From NCBI GenBank assembly GCA_003864495.1, contig ML133389.1:2491848-2555847 (forward strand): DNA of 64,000 nt, written 5' to 3'. Positions within the stretch are counted from its first letter, which is position 1; the number at the start of each line of letters is the position of its first letter. Below, piece by piece: positions 27,250 through 37,989 of this stretch. Both the position numbers and the translations under genes were made by a program. Under the pieces are notes generated by a model. That model saw only the letters and a list, made by a program, of their open reading frames with translations, searched no databases and was not told the origin of the DNA. This DNA comes from Nemopilema nomurai. Its lineage: Eukaryota; Cnidaria; Scyphozoa; Rhizostomeae; Rhizostomatidae.

Positions 27250-27682
27250 CACGCTTTTTTATCAGGATCCCACCACAAGGCCTGGTTCCAAAAGTTCGTT
27301 ATTCTTAGACCTCAAATCATCAGATTTTAGTACCAAAAGTTCCTTAAAAGTTCCTTAATTTTCACTGCACATCAATAAGCCTTAACACTTAATAGAGAGA
27401 GGGGCGAGATAGACTATGCGGAAACTACTCAATAAAGCACTTACCCTGGGTACCAGAGCCGCAAAAATTATAAAGCACTTGACACACGAATAGCAAACAA
27501 TCTATGCGAGTATTGGCTGCAAATGAATGGAACCGGCTTTTTAGTTCTTCATGCTTGCAGTTATAAAAAAAATTCAAATCGAAAAGTTCCTTAGGGATTT
27601 TGTTTTTAGTAGTATAAGCTCTTTATATAATTCGGCCTTCTACATGTAAGTTCCTTATAAAGTGGTTCCTTATAAAAAAGAT
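27250..27682 (+). mobile_element. CACGC-TIR MITE (about 400 bp), copy 1
   Basis: Begins TA-CACGCTTTTTTAT and ends near 'ttccttataaaaaag', where the right terminus is mutated. The interior matches the copies at 35837 and 39110 over its length ('aaaagttccttaattttcac', 'gagaggggcgagatag', 'actactcaataaagcactt'). Compared with them it carries a small internal duplication around 27440-27480. Confidence 0.85.
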
Positions 27683-27689
27683 TGTATTT

Positions 27690-28140
27690 GGAAAAACAGC
27701 CAGTGTGTCTATAGTCTTTAACTCCGTTGTGTTGTTTGATGATAGCTGTTCATCACAGAACACTTTAAAGCTCTTTGGAACAATAACAGATGAAAGTAAA
27801 ACGCGCCTGGTATAATCTAAATAATTTACTATTCCACTTTTGGTGTCGTTCAGGTGCCGATAACTTTTGTTTCATTATCGTTCTGAACCATATTATTAGA
27901 ACAGTAATTGTTCTTATCCGTCTTGAGAGATATCTGATTCCGTCCTTTGACTAGAAAATATTGAAAGCACTCAAACACCAGAGCATTGTTTCCACAAGAC
28001 CACGTGAAAAAGCCCTATTATCTGGAATCGACCACAAATTTTCTTCATATGCATAAAGCCAGTCTACTATAGTAGGGTGGGACATTTGACCGTCTCATCA
28101 CGCAAAGTTCGGAGGTAGCTGTCTTTAAAAACTAGTGCAT
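27690..28140. other. upstream region of the Frizzled-CRD gene
   Basis: AT-rich single-copy sequence before the ATG at 28146. No TATA box or upstream exon can be named with confidence. The frame upstream of the ATG stays open for a short way, so a longer first exon is not excluded. Confidence 0.35.
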
Positions 28141-28145
28141 CAAGA

Positions 28146-28536
28146 ATGGTCTCACTGCACATGCTGGGTGTTTTCCTGAACTATGTTGCCGTTGCAAGGT
28201 CAGCAATGCTGTACCATACCTTTGCGGAAATGCTGAAGAGACCAGTACAATTAAAAGTCGAGTTTTGCCAAGGATTGGGCTATACTATGACTTCAAAGAT
28301 CAACTTCCTTCGCCAAGTGAACCAATCTACTGTGCAGCAAGACTGTTACTTCAAGGCGCTAAAATTGCTGAGCCTATCTGGCTGTTCCGAGTTGGCTAGA
28401 CTTTTTACGTGTGCAGCGTACGCCCCCCGGTTTATGGAGCCGCGCGGTGCCATCCCTCCATGCCAGTCTCTTTGCAGACGGGCGGAGCAACAGTGCCAGG
28501 GGGTCAGTGCGCTCATGGAACGTCTCATGTTAAAGG
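28146..28536 (+). CDS. exon 1: signal peptide and first part of Frizzled CRD
   Basis: After the hydrophobic N terminus the CRD begins with FCQGLGYTMT (C2). It continues with GCSELARLFTCAAYAP (C3 and C4), IPPCQSLC (C6 and C7) and RRAEQQC (C8). The positions of C1 (eight residues before C2) and C5 (usually YAPxC, here YAPRF) are not cysteine. An extra cysteine lies in QQDC. The donor is AAAGG|gtgagtg, phase 1. Confidence 0.88.
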
Positions 28537-31500
28537 GTGAGTGAATCCAGCTCTATAATGTCATTCTACCAAATGGAAGAATAACGATTAATGAGTGCTC
28601 AAGGCACTTGGCTACAAGGCAATATTATTTTGTTTTGATACTCTATGCAGAAGCGTAACATTGTGAAATGTGTTACAAATCGTGTTGTTCTATGCGTTAC
28701 AAATAGAGCACAGTGCTTCTCAAAAAATCTTCATAATTGCCTTTCACATAAACTTTAGAAGAGCCATTTTTGATACGTGACGGAGAGCACGGCTACTTAT
28801 TCATACTTGGGGCCCCGTTCACACGGGAACGGAACGGAACGATGTGGATTGGCCCAGAAAATAAAGCATTTTTGAAGGTGTTTACACAAGAACTAAATCG
28901 TTCCGTTCCGTTACAAAAAATGTACCACTTTAAAAAGTGTTCCGTATAACGGAACGGAACGATTTAGCTCTTGTGTGAGCACTTTTTATGAACGTATCGT
29001 TCCATTTTGCGGACTTATTTAGTGTAACTTTACAATAAAGTCAGGCAAAAGCAGCAATCCAAACCAAAATGGATCCAGTAAACAAAACGACTCTTCTCGC
29101 GCTCTTGTGGCTTTTATCATCCCTGGCGGCTCTCTGGAAAAAAAAGTACTGTCTTGTTAATGCTAAATGGGATAAAAATTTGTCGGAGAAGATAAATGTA
29201 TTTAAATTTAGTTGAAAGACCGTTGGGGCGTCGAAGAAATGGGGGGGGGGGGGGTGGAAGAGACGCAAGTCGGCAGTTCTGGATTAGGCCTGGCAGAGTT
29301 AAGACTTCATGAGAAAATTTTTTGAACGACACCGTTGTGGCAAGTGAATGGCCAGAAAACTTTCAGATGTCAAAAAAATCATTCTTGTTGCCATGCAACT
29401 ATATTAGGCCATTTTTTAGAAGGAGTCAACAGCGACGAGAGAACCATTGAGTATTGAAACACAGGTTGCGATAACTCTGTCAGATGAAGGACGGTATAGA
29501 ACAATCGCTAATGCATTTGGTGTTGGCAAGTCAACTGTTTCAAAAATTATAAGAAGTGTTTGTCAGGTAATTTCGAATGAATGTCGCCAAAGTACATCGG
29601 GCTGCCATGCGCTTGGCGGGATCTCGCCCCTTCGGCGTGTCCGTGTCACCGGTTTATTCAAAGGAGATTAACCAATGGGTGCGAAGGAGAAGAAACGTTC
29701 CAGTGTCGTGTGAACACCTCTTAAAAGTTGCGTTCGGTCCTCGTGTTCCGTCCTCGTGTGAACTTTAGATCATGTTATACGAAATAAGACTTTGTATGCT
29801 GCATGCTTTATCTGCTTATCCTGTCTACCAACATTGATCAATGATAGTGTGGCAGAAAGTTCCCTGATTCTGTACTCTATTTTCCATTTTGTTCCGTATT
29901 CCGCATTCCGAATTTCATCTTCCATATAATTTCGCATTCCGCATTCCATTTCCATATATTTCCGTATTCCGCATTCAATTTTCCATATAATTCCGTATTC
30001 CACATTCCGCATTCAATTTTCCATATAATTCCGTATTCCCGATTTATTCTATACTCCATATTATTCCATGTTCCGTATTCAGGATGCATTTTTTCATTCC
30101 GCTATAAGCAGTGATTTTTTTTTATCAAAACGTTTATTTCTATTATAACAAACTTCTATAAGCATTAATCTATAGTAAGCTGTACCTTAATGCTTCGATT
30201 AAGCCCCCCTCTTTTGAACGCCCCCTCGAATAGACGCCCCCTTCGTTTAAGCACCCCCTCTTGCCAGCGATCCATTCGGCCCTGGTCATTATTCCCATTT
30301 CCCGTTGTGACGTACGGTGCTTTAAGTCTCTTGGGGGCGTGTAAAATGGCGGACTGGGTCTGAATTTGCAAAATGATACGAAGAGCTGGACAGGGCGTTT
30401 GGGGCTGGTGTGGGCAGGAATATTGATAACGTGGTCACGTGAACATATCACTACTATCATTTGATCCTTTACCAATGTAATGTGTGTAGCACTAATTACC
30501 TGTGTTGGCAAATAAGCCCTTCAAAAGGAACGCAAAAGAGGCTCATTTCAGCCAAAAGGAGGCCTTGTACAAAATGAACCGTAAATCCTCGAATTGGCCC
30601 CCCCCCCTCGAATAAGCCCCCACCCTAGAACAACAAATTTCAATAACCCCCCCCCCCCTCAAATAAGCCTCCCCCTCGTTTTTTGATTTTTGACTACTGA
30701 GGTTGCCTTTGGCATTTTAGTGAATTACCACAAAATTTTATATATTATGAAAAGAAATTATCCAAATTATTCAAAAATTATCTTTTAATGTGGCATGTTC
30801 AAGAAATTTTATAAGCCCCCCTCGAATAAGCCCCCCCTCGAATAAGCCCCCCCTCGAATAAGCCCTCATCCAAAAATATCTAAAATGAATAAGCCCCAGG
30901 GGCTAATTCGAGGATTTACGGTATCGGTCCGCCTCTGTTTCTGTAGTTGGTGCATATCGTAGCATCTTTAGAAACGTTTTGTAATTGGTGCTTGGAGGCT
31001 TAAACCATCCACCTGTATGGCTGTAAGTAAAACTATAAACAAGCTACAAATGTGAAACCCAGAGAGTGTGAAACCCAGAGAGCTACAATGTGAAACAATC
31101 ATTCTTAACTATAAACTTGACATACTTTCTGAAACGAGACCTGTGAAAACGTAGAAGGCGTAAGTTGCGGAACGTGTGATACGAAACGAAAGAAACGAAT
31201 ACAAAAGGGATTATATTAAATAGGTAAATGTGTCTGTTAGGCTGCGTTAGGGTTCCAGACCCAAGTACTAGGACCCAGACTCCATCTCTTGACAACAAAC
31301 ATTTGCCTTTTAGGAAAATGCAGAAAAACAAGAAAAGGAGAAGATTACCGAGGCACATTGAACAAGACATCTTCTGGTATCCCCTGCCAAGCTTGGGGGT
31401 CCCAAACCCCGCATCCCCACCCGATGAACCCTAGCACCCACCCTCAAGATGATCTTACGAGCAATTACTGCAGGAATCCCAATGGAGACCCGAATGGGCC

Positions 31501-33641
31501 TTGGTGCTACACGACTTCATCAAAAAAGAAATACGAATACTGTGACGTGCCCATCTGTAAAGGTAGATATTTAATAGTTTTTATTGCTGCTTTTTGGGGA
31601 ACTACCGTAAACCCTCGAATTGCCCCCCCCCCCTGGAAAAAGCCCCCCTCGATTTGTAGATTTTTGACTCTTGAGGTTGCCTTTGGCATTTTAGTGAATT
31701 ATTGTGAAAATTTATGTTTCTGTTAATAATTTAATCAAATGTTACTTCATACTTAGGTTATTTTTATATTGTGAAAAGAAAGAAATTTCGAAAATTGTCT
31801 TTTTATGTGGCATGTATCAGGAAATTTTATAAGCCCCCCCCCTCAAATAAGCCCCCCTCGAATAAGCCCCCACCCAAAAATGTCAAGAATAAATAAGACA
31901 AATATTATATTATCAATTATTATATTATAAATATTATATATATTATTAATTACAATATTATCATATTATCAAGAAGACAATAAGAATTACCTTTTAGTGT
32001 AACGAGTATTGAGCCTTGTTAGATGCGATTCGTTCACTAATAAAACCATCCATCGACTATCGTGTCATTTCCAAATCCAGCGAGTCTTATTTTACGTGCA
32101 GAGAACACGGAGCCAGAGAGAGAGACAGTGTGTTGCTTGATTGTAACTGAACTCTGAACTGAACTGGACTAACTTACATTAAAATTAACATGCTTATATA
32201 CAGAAATGAATATCTAAAATTAGCACGAATGATGTAAGGAAAACAAAGGATAGGAAGGGCGAGTGAAGGTGATGAGTAAATTGAATAGCGTGGCAAAGAT
32301 TAAGTAAACAATAGGGATTAGCGAATACGTGATATGAGAGTGACGTAGAGGATGCCTGTGCTGCGATGTGAGAATGTGGAAAAATGATGGAATGAATGAG
32401 AAGGAAAAATTGATGTAAACAGGCCTAAATAGAGTCACTACAACCTTACCGAATTGCCGATCTTTGGAGGAATTCACCGAGAGAAGAGTTTAGACGTCTG
32501 TGCTTGACTTCTTGTGAATTAATAATCTCTCTACTCTACCAGCGCAAATTTATATGCCTAAGCTGAAAATACAACTTGCTGACGAAGCGTGTGTTAGTAT
32601 GATGTAATGATGATGTAATTGGATGGAAAAAATCTAGAGCTCGGAAAGAGCGAAGGTGAGTTGGCGTGATGATGCAGCGATGAGAGAATTGTGGAAATGA
32701 TAAGCGTTAGTTGATTAAGCAAATAATAAATCACTATAGATACACTTTTAGAACACGGAGCCAGAGAAGAGACGATGTGCCCATTGCGTGTCTTGATTCC
32801 AACTAACTGAATTAAATTACCGGGCGTATACATATAAAACGAGGGGACATGTTGTTAATTACGTTACTGTGGACACGGAGACAATGGAATGTGTTAATGA
32901 CACTGACACAATGGAGGACATAACAACGTTTGACAATGGGCACTATATATGGTGTCAGGTGTGGGATGCGAGATGGAAAATAGGCCTAGGCAGGGTCACT
33001 ACACACTGTACATCTGCTTTTAATTTATTTTGGACGGCAAGAGGTGCCCGTTGAGAGTTGGTTCTGTGTTCGATATCGCTTGAGTGGCTTTAACATGCGA
33101 AGTATGAATGCTAATTAATTAAATTTGATAACGTAAGCTCCAACCCCATAAAATTTTTGCGGTACAAAGATTCATAATTGTGAAAGACGCGAGGACCATG
33201 ACTTTTTCTTACTAAAACCATGTATTTGGGTCTCTGTGTGCTAAAATCGTAGTTCCACTGTCTCTCAGCGAAGTCTATCAAAATGGGAAATAAACAGAGG
33301 GTAAAGTGAGACGATGACAAAAATGAGGCCGATGACAAAAGTGGTAGACTAATTATAGTTGACAGTATATTTCAAATTGTGCATCGATTACCTTGATATA
33401 GACGAGAGCGTTGTTTTCTGTAATCAGCTGATCATTAGCAAACATTTTTTATCAATCGCTAAATTGATAAATTGAGTGAACCATTGAATCATCTTTTTCA
33501 GCGCAATTCCGCTGCGAAAGGTTTCCGTTGCCAAGCAAGAAATATGTATGCGTTGACTACAAGTATAACAACAATCTTGGGAAGATGGAAATAATGCTGG
33601 CTGGAAATATACATGCCCAGTTTAATGACTACATATTCTAA
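28146..33641 (+). CDS. secreted Frizzled cysteine-rich-domain protein with an internal kringle exon
   Basis: Three exons: 28146-28536, 31314-31562 and 33502-33641 (TAA). All junctions are phase 1. Exons 1 and 3 together make a Frizzled CRD. The kringle exon lies between the codons for its eighth and ninth cysteines. With all three the product is 259 residues; if exon 2 is skipped it is 176, still in frame. Residues 1-20 (MVSLHMLGVFLNYVAVARSA) look like a signal peptide. No transmembrane, netrin or kinase segment follows, so a secreted Wnt-binding or Wnt-modulating protein is inferred. The Fz plus kringle pairing otherwise recalls Ror receptors, where the two domains follow one another. Exon usage and the 5' end need transcripts. 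Confidence 0.8.
28807..29768 (+). mobile_element. decayed PIF/Harbinger transposon in intron 1
   Basis: The left end 'ccccgttcacacgggaac' pairs with the inverted right end 'gttccgtcctcgtgtgaac'. Between them, 29447-29575 encodes LSIETQVAITL, SDEGRYRTIANAFGVGKS and TVSKIIRSVC, the helix-turn-helix region of Harbinger (HARBI1/ALP1-type) transposases. A few residues are missing between the first two segments. No DDE catalytic part survives. Subterminal 'ggaacggaacg' repeats occur at 28825-28960. Confidence 0.72.
29875..30085. repeat. degenerate 'ttccgtattccgcattcc' tandem repeat
   Basis: Short repeats of 'ttccgcattcc' and 'ttttccatataa', with a repeated block of about 30-45 bp. Confidence 0.8.
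30185..30265. repeat. C-rich 'aagccccc' fragment
   Basis: Runs of 'cccccctc' alternate with 'gaatagacg' and 'gtttaagc', similar in style to the 'aataagccccc' MITE blocks, but without recognisable termini. Confidence 0.4.
30578..30923 (+). mobile_element. 'TACCGTAAATCC' MITE, copy C
   Basis: Same orientation as copy A. The left terminus is accgtaaatcctcgaattgg and the right terminus attcgaggatttacggta. The core 'ggttgcctttggcatttta' is present. The right C-rich block is expanded to three 'ccctcgaataagccc' units. It sits about 390 bp before the kringle exon. Confidence 0.88.
31314..31562 (+). CDS. exon 2: complete kringle domain
   Basis: Exactly 83 codons, phase 1 at both ends. The acceptor is atttgccttttag and the donor AAAG|gtagat. 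The kringle is full length with all six cysteines (KC, IPC, NYC, PWC, EYC, PIC) and the family signatures DYRGT, SGIPCQAW, NYCRNP, PWCYT and YEYCDVPIC. The domain usually mediates protein binding in extracellular proteins such as Ror. As a one-domain symmetric exon it has the classic form of a shuffled module. Confidence 0.95.
31603..31900 (+). mobile_element. 'TACCGTAAATCC' MITE, copy D (3'-truncated)
   Basis: Starts taccgtaaaccctcgaatt just 40 bp after the kringle donor. The core and left C-rich block are intact, and the element fades out after 'aataaataaga' without the right inverted terminus. A short AT-rich 'atattat' stretch follows at 31900-31970. Confidence 0.82.
32075..32840 (+). repeat. 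dispersed repeat with 'gaacacggagccag' (possible LTR-type debris)
   Basis: The segment 'acgtgcagagaacacgg' at 32094 continues with 'agccagagagagagac'. A second direct copy, 'gaacacggagccagagaag', is at 32752. An inverted copy is at 34236-34275. The surroundings share 'cttgattg/cttgattcc...aactgaa' and 'tatataca/tacatata'. No protein is encoded, and the family assignment is open. Confidence 0.45.
33502..33641 (+). CDS. exon 3: C-terminal part of Frizzled CRD
   Basis: Acceptor atctttttcag|CG, phase 1. It encodes AQFRCERFPLPSKKYVCVDY and 26 more residues to TAA. RCERFP and VCVDY match the C9 and C10 regions of Frizzled CRDs, where a Cys-x-Asp-Tyr follows C10. Joined to exon 1 directly, there are 17 residues between C8 and C9, close to the usual 16. 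The tail has no membrane segment. Confidence 0.82.
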
Positions 33642-34139
33642 CATGTAATCCTTTTAAGCTAAGCAATTGTGCATTTGCTTTTCGTGTATTGTGCAAAATT
33701 GGACATTATTTTTTAACAATTATCCTGGACATTATTCAGATCAACAGTTTTTTCTCAGTTGTTTGTGCCTGTGAGATGAGATCTTGTTGTTAAAATCGTT
33801 AGATAATAGATTCTGTTACATTATATTATTAGCCAAAGTAAAAGTGCTCAGAAGAGTGAAAAAATCCACTTTGCTCCCCCCCCCCCAATTTCAGCCCTCT
33901 TGACCCCTCCCCATCTTTACATTGTTTCTTTCATCAACAGTACATCGTATATCCTATCTCAATAGCATCCCTCAACAGCAAAAAATGGCTTCGATCTATT
34001 GTACATGTAGTGACACCTTTGTCTACTTTCCATTGTCACACCATGTCATGCTGACACATCTTTTCTCGCTCCTCAGCCTAGACTGTTCTATCCTCATTAC
34101 ATCATCATTTCATCATCCTCTCTCATCCCTCGTCAGCAA

Positions 34140-34280
34140 ATTTATTCTTGGAGCATCGGTATAAATTATGATTGTATAGTTGAGTTAAGTCAGTCAGAAA
34201 CAGAGCTACAGAAAACAACAGACAACGCGTCGTCTCTCTCTCTCTCGGCCTGGCTCCGTGTTCTCTGCACGTTAAATAAG
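34140..34280 (-). repeat. inverted copy of the 'gaacacggagccag' repeat
   Basis: Reverse complement of 32090-32125 ('cttatttaacgtgcagagaa' and 'cacggagcca'), followed by a (GA)n tract as in the first copy. The terminal Frizzled exon lies between the two inverted copies. Confidence 0.6.
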
Positions 34281-34573
34281 ACAACTTTGGCTCGGATCGT
34301 CCATAGAGGTTGAGCAACGCAGTTGGTAGAAACCCATCTCAACTCGTTTCTACACATATAGCTTTCGGTTTCTCCTGAGGTGTGTCCATATGGCGCTTCG
34401 ATATTTCATTTGGCCTAAAGCAAAACTGCTTTGCGGTGGACAGCTATGAAAAGTGCTTCCACGTTTCCAACAATTGTGGTCCAAGTCTCTCATTATCGCA
34501 AATTTCGGTCTGTATTTTTTCGAAACATCACCAATCCAAGGCAATTTGAGATAAACAGGGCACTTTTCAGGGC

Positions 34574-35080
34574 ACTTTTCGCTAAAATTTGAAAATCAGA
34601 TAAAAAAGGCCATCAATTTCTGCTATTCAGCTGTGAATCCTCGTGTGGTCTACAGTGCTAAGAACATGTTTCCCTCCACCCAAAAGGATTGCGTTCCTGC
34701 CCACAATAAAAGTTTAGTCGTTTATGAATTTTGTTGCCGATGTGAAGCTCGGTATGTAGGACGCACCACTCAAAGATTGGAGGATAGAATAAAGCAGCAT
34801 GTTCCCACGAGCATAAGGACCAAAACGTCTGCAGAAAGAGAGCAGCCGCGTCGAAATTGTAAAAGACGCAATGCCCAAATTAATTGCGATTCGGCTATAG
34901 GACAACATCTTTTAGAGAATCCAGATTGCGCCAAAACATACAGTGACGACAATTTTCGTATAATTGGGCAAGCTAGGTCGTCCTTCACCTAGGTGTTTTG
35001 GAGTCTGTCTATATTTCAATGGAAAATCCCATTCTTTGTAGACAGAAAGAGTTCGTCTTTTCCCTTGGGCTCTTCTAAAG
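34574..35080 (+). pseudogene. Penelope-like retroelement, GIY-YIG endonuclease fragment
   Basis: From about 34577 the frame reads LKFENQIKKAINFCYSAVNP, then VVYSAKN, DCVPAH and SLVVYEFCCRC. It continues with EARYVGRTTQRLEDRIKQHV and, further on, SAIGQHLLENPDCA. This matches the linker and GIY-YIG domain at the C terminus of Penelope-type polyproteins, with its CxC and YVGRT...R..H motifs. A stop follows at 34990, and downstream residues (WKIPFF, DRKSS, FPLGSS) continue the family sequence in another frame. The reverse transcriptase is absent, so it is a 5'-truncated dead copy. The tail to 35260 is shared with 3630-3912. Confidence 0.82.
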
Positions 35081-35527
35081 TGAGGTGTTAAGTAACGCAG
35101 ATTGGTCAATTATAACCAATCACGCGCTCTGCTTATCACCCTCTAGTGTTTTCGATCCGCATCTGGCTATTTATTCGGTCAGTTTTTGGTTATCTTCCGA
35201 CGTTTGCATACTCTGAGGAGTGTCGGACGAAAAAAGTACTTTTAAGTATGCGAAAAATAGTTCCGCTTTTTCTAGCAATTGTGATATATCTGTTTGGCCT
35301 CCATTTTTGTGTTTAGTTGTGAAATTCTTTGAGGCTTTTTAGCCAAAGCTTCTGACAAATTTTGAGGCTCTTTGCGGAATTAACTATAAAAGGCTATCTT
35401 CCTTTTCATCGTGCGTCGCCATCTGAGCTTTAAACCGCCTTAGACACAGATTCCAAATAGCATTAATATATATGATACATAAATCTTAACTAAAATCACT
35501 TTAAGCTTTAACCTTTTCTCTTCCTAT

Positions 35528-35612
35528 GCATGACCCGATTGTTAACGGTAGATACTTGGCATACAAAGTCAGGGGTCGTGAGTTCAAGTCTCTCTCAGGA
35601 CGGTTATTTTTC
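35528..35612 (+). mobile_element. possible tRNA-derived SINE head
   Basis: 'gattgttaacggtagatac' resembles a degenerate A box, and 'gagttcaagtctc' about 40 bp later a B box. No matching body is seen in the window. A decayed tRNA-like sequence is the alternative. Confidence 0.35.
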
Positions 35613-35836
35613 CGCACTCTCTATGATTCTTAGTTATAAATGAGTTATAACGATATAACAAACATATAATCGATGAAAAGAATAAGCTGTTCAGCTGTTC
35701 GAAATTAGAAAGACGTAAACGAGGCTGTATAATGAGGGCGACTTACCCTTTTCATCTGCTCAGCTCGCAGTATTTGGGTATTTGGGTATTCCTTGATTTT
35801 TGGGTGATTTATCTACATGTCCATTGCGTTTGATTA

Positions 35837-36233
35837 CACGTATTTTTATAAGGAACCACTTTATAAGGAAACTACATGTAGGAGGCCGAAATATTTAAAG
35901 AACTTATACTACTAAAAACGAAATCCCTAAGGAACTTTCCGATTTGAAAATTTTTTTATACCTGCAAGCATGAGAACTAAAAAGCCGGTTCCATTCATTT
36001 GCAGCCAATACTCGCATAGATTGTTTGCTATTCGTGTGTCAAGTGCTTTATTGAGTAGTTTCCGCATATTCTATCTCGCCCCTCTCTCTATTAAGTTTTT
36101 AGGCTTATTGATGTGCAATGAAAATTAAGGAACTTTTAAGGAACTTTTGGTACTGAAATCTGATGTTTTGAGGTCTACGAATAAGGAACTTTTGGAACTA
36201 GGCCTTGAGGTAGGTTCCTTATAAAAAAGCGTG
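35837..36233 (-). mobile_element. CACGC-TIR MITE, copy 2
   Basis: 397 bp, inverted relative to copies 1 and 3, with intact ends TA-CACG...GCGTG-TA. TIRs of about 21 bp run 'cacg(c)tttttataaggaacc'. The TA flank on each side fits a TA target duplication of the Tc1/mariner type. It has no open frame. Confidence 0.9.
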
Positions 36234-36549
36234 TATTACTTTATATCAAAAGGGTGCTCATTCAACAGAAAAGGCATTTATTAATTATTGCTCATACCAT
36301 GTAAGAGAAAAAATATATTCTCAATGTTTACCTGCTCTTCTTCTGTGGAAGATTAATATCAACGTATGACACACTCGATGAAACGAAAAACAGGACCCTT
36401 AAAGGATCAATGCTTCATTCCTCTTCATTTACGGTATGTCAACTTCACTCATTATTGTCAGCGGAACACGTGCAGCTGTGTGTTATGTAACCAAAATTGT
36501 TGTTCGCTAGCGGAGCATAGCGGACAAATCTTGATTGGTGTGTTGCCTG

Positions 36550-36720
36550 CAGGGGCGTAAATATTGGGGGGGGGGGGGGGGTGTGAGGTGGATCATTTTC
36601 CGCTTCGTCAAACAGCTTTGCCCGAAAAAAGGTGATGCTTTGCTTGACGAAAGGTGACGTTTTCCCCAACAAAAGGTGCTGTTTTTCCCAACAAAAGGTT
36701 TTTATTCTCCTAATAGGTTC
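36550..36720. repeat. poly-G run and short 'caaaaggtg' repeats
   Basis: A run of about 18 G near 36566 is followed by four or five degenerate copies of a roughly 28-bp unit ('cccaacaaaaggtgctgttttt'-like, each piece shorter than 20 bp). Confidence 0.6.
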
Positions 36721-37659
36721 TGTTTTCAGCAAATTTGTTTTCTTCTATTTCATGCCGTTTTGTTGTTCACGTACCGTTATATTTTAAGTTCTTCTTCGTC
36801 AAAATATTGAGTGAATCAATATTTAGCCTATTAGCTAACCACTCTTGAAAACTAGCGTCGGTTTTCTGCGACCCATTAATACGTTTTTTATCATGATTTT
36901 GATTGAGTCCAGCACCAGCATCAGTGGCCTAGCCATCCTGGATGCCACGACTTTGAGACAGTGGCGTAGCGTCAAGGGAAGCTGGTAATGCGCCGCATGC
37001 CCTGCAAAATCTGACCAAAAATACTTTTAAAAACGCCTTTTTGAAAAAGAAAACAGTTTTTATTGCTTAAACAGCTGCTTTGACAATGAATTAAGATTTG
37101 CACTGTCGCACCCTTGATCCACCCATCGGAGTTCAATGGATCCACCTAGGCTTTCACCTTGAAAGAAATTTACTAATCTTCTTATCCCTGTTACTAAAGA
37201 TCTCTTTGTTTTGGACTGACTTTGGCTAGCAACCTTTGTCTACAGCACTGCTCATTTCCGGGAATGCGGAATTCTTACCGCATTCCCTGATATAAAACAA
37301 TTGTTTTTCCCTCTTTAAATGTAAAATTTTGCAAAAAAATAGGCTAGAATGTTGCATTAACGAATAATTTATCATGCTAACGAGAGACTGCTCCAAATTT
37401 TTACTCACAGCGTTGAGGACAGAGCTTTGAAAGGGAAGCAACTGACCTTGAACATAGTCGTGTCATGTTGTTGTAAAAAGGTTGTCATGTTTTATTATAT
37501 AATTTTCATTTCGAAGTGTGTTGTAGATTGACATATGAACAGCAAGGCCTTGACTTATGGTTCAAAGATCAATAGAAAAACGAAACAAAAATACATAAAA
37601 ATATCAGAAAATTACAACAAATTTCATAACGGTTTTAAAACATGGAAGGGATCTCGCCA

Positions 37660-37980
37660 ACAGAGCACGTGTAGCTGAGTGTTATGTAACCAAAATTTGC
37701 CTGGAGAATTCCCAAGAAGGGGATCTGAGTGCTATATAACCAAAATTTGCCTGGAGAATCCCCAAGAAGGGATCTGAGTGTTATATAACCAAAATTTGCC
37801 TGGAGAATTCCCAAGAAGGGGATCTGAGTGTTATATAACCAAAATTTGCCTGGAGAATTCCCAAGAAGGGGATCTGAGTGTTATATAACCAAAATTTGCC
37901 TGGAGAATTCCCAAGAAGGGGATCTCGCCGACAGAGCGCGTGTAGCTGAGTGTTATGTAACCAAAATTGTGTTCGCTAGC
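37660..37980. repeat. 50-bp tandem repeat, five copies
   Basis: Unit 'gagtgttatataacc' + 'aaaatttgcctggagaattc' + 'ccaagaaggggatct'. It is flanked on both sides by 'gtgtagctgagtgttatg', and the right flank 'ccaaaattgtgttcgctagc' recurs at 36487-36510, so the array grew inside a dispersed element. Confidence 0.9.
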
Positions 37981-37989
37981 GGTGAAAGT

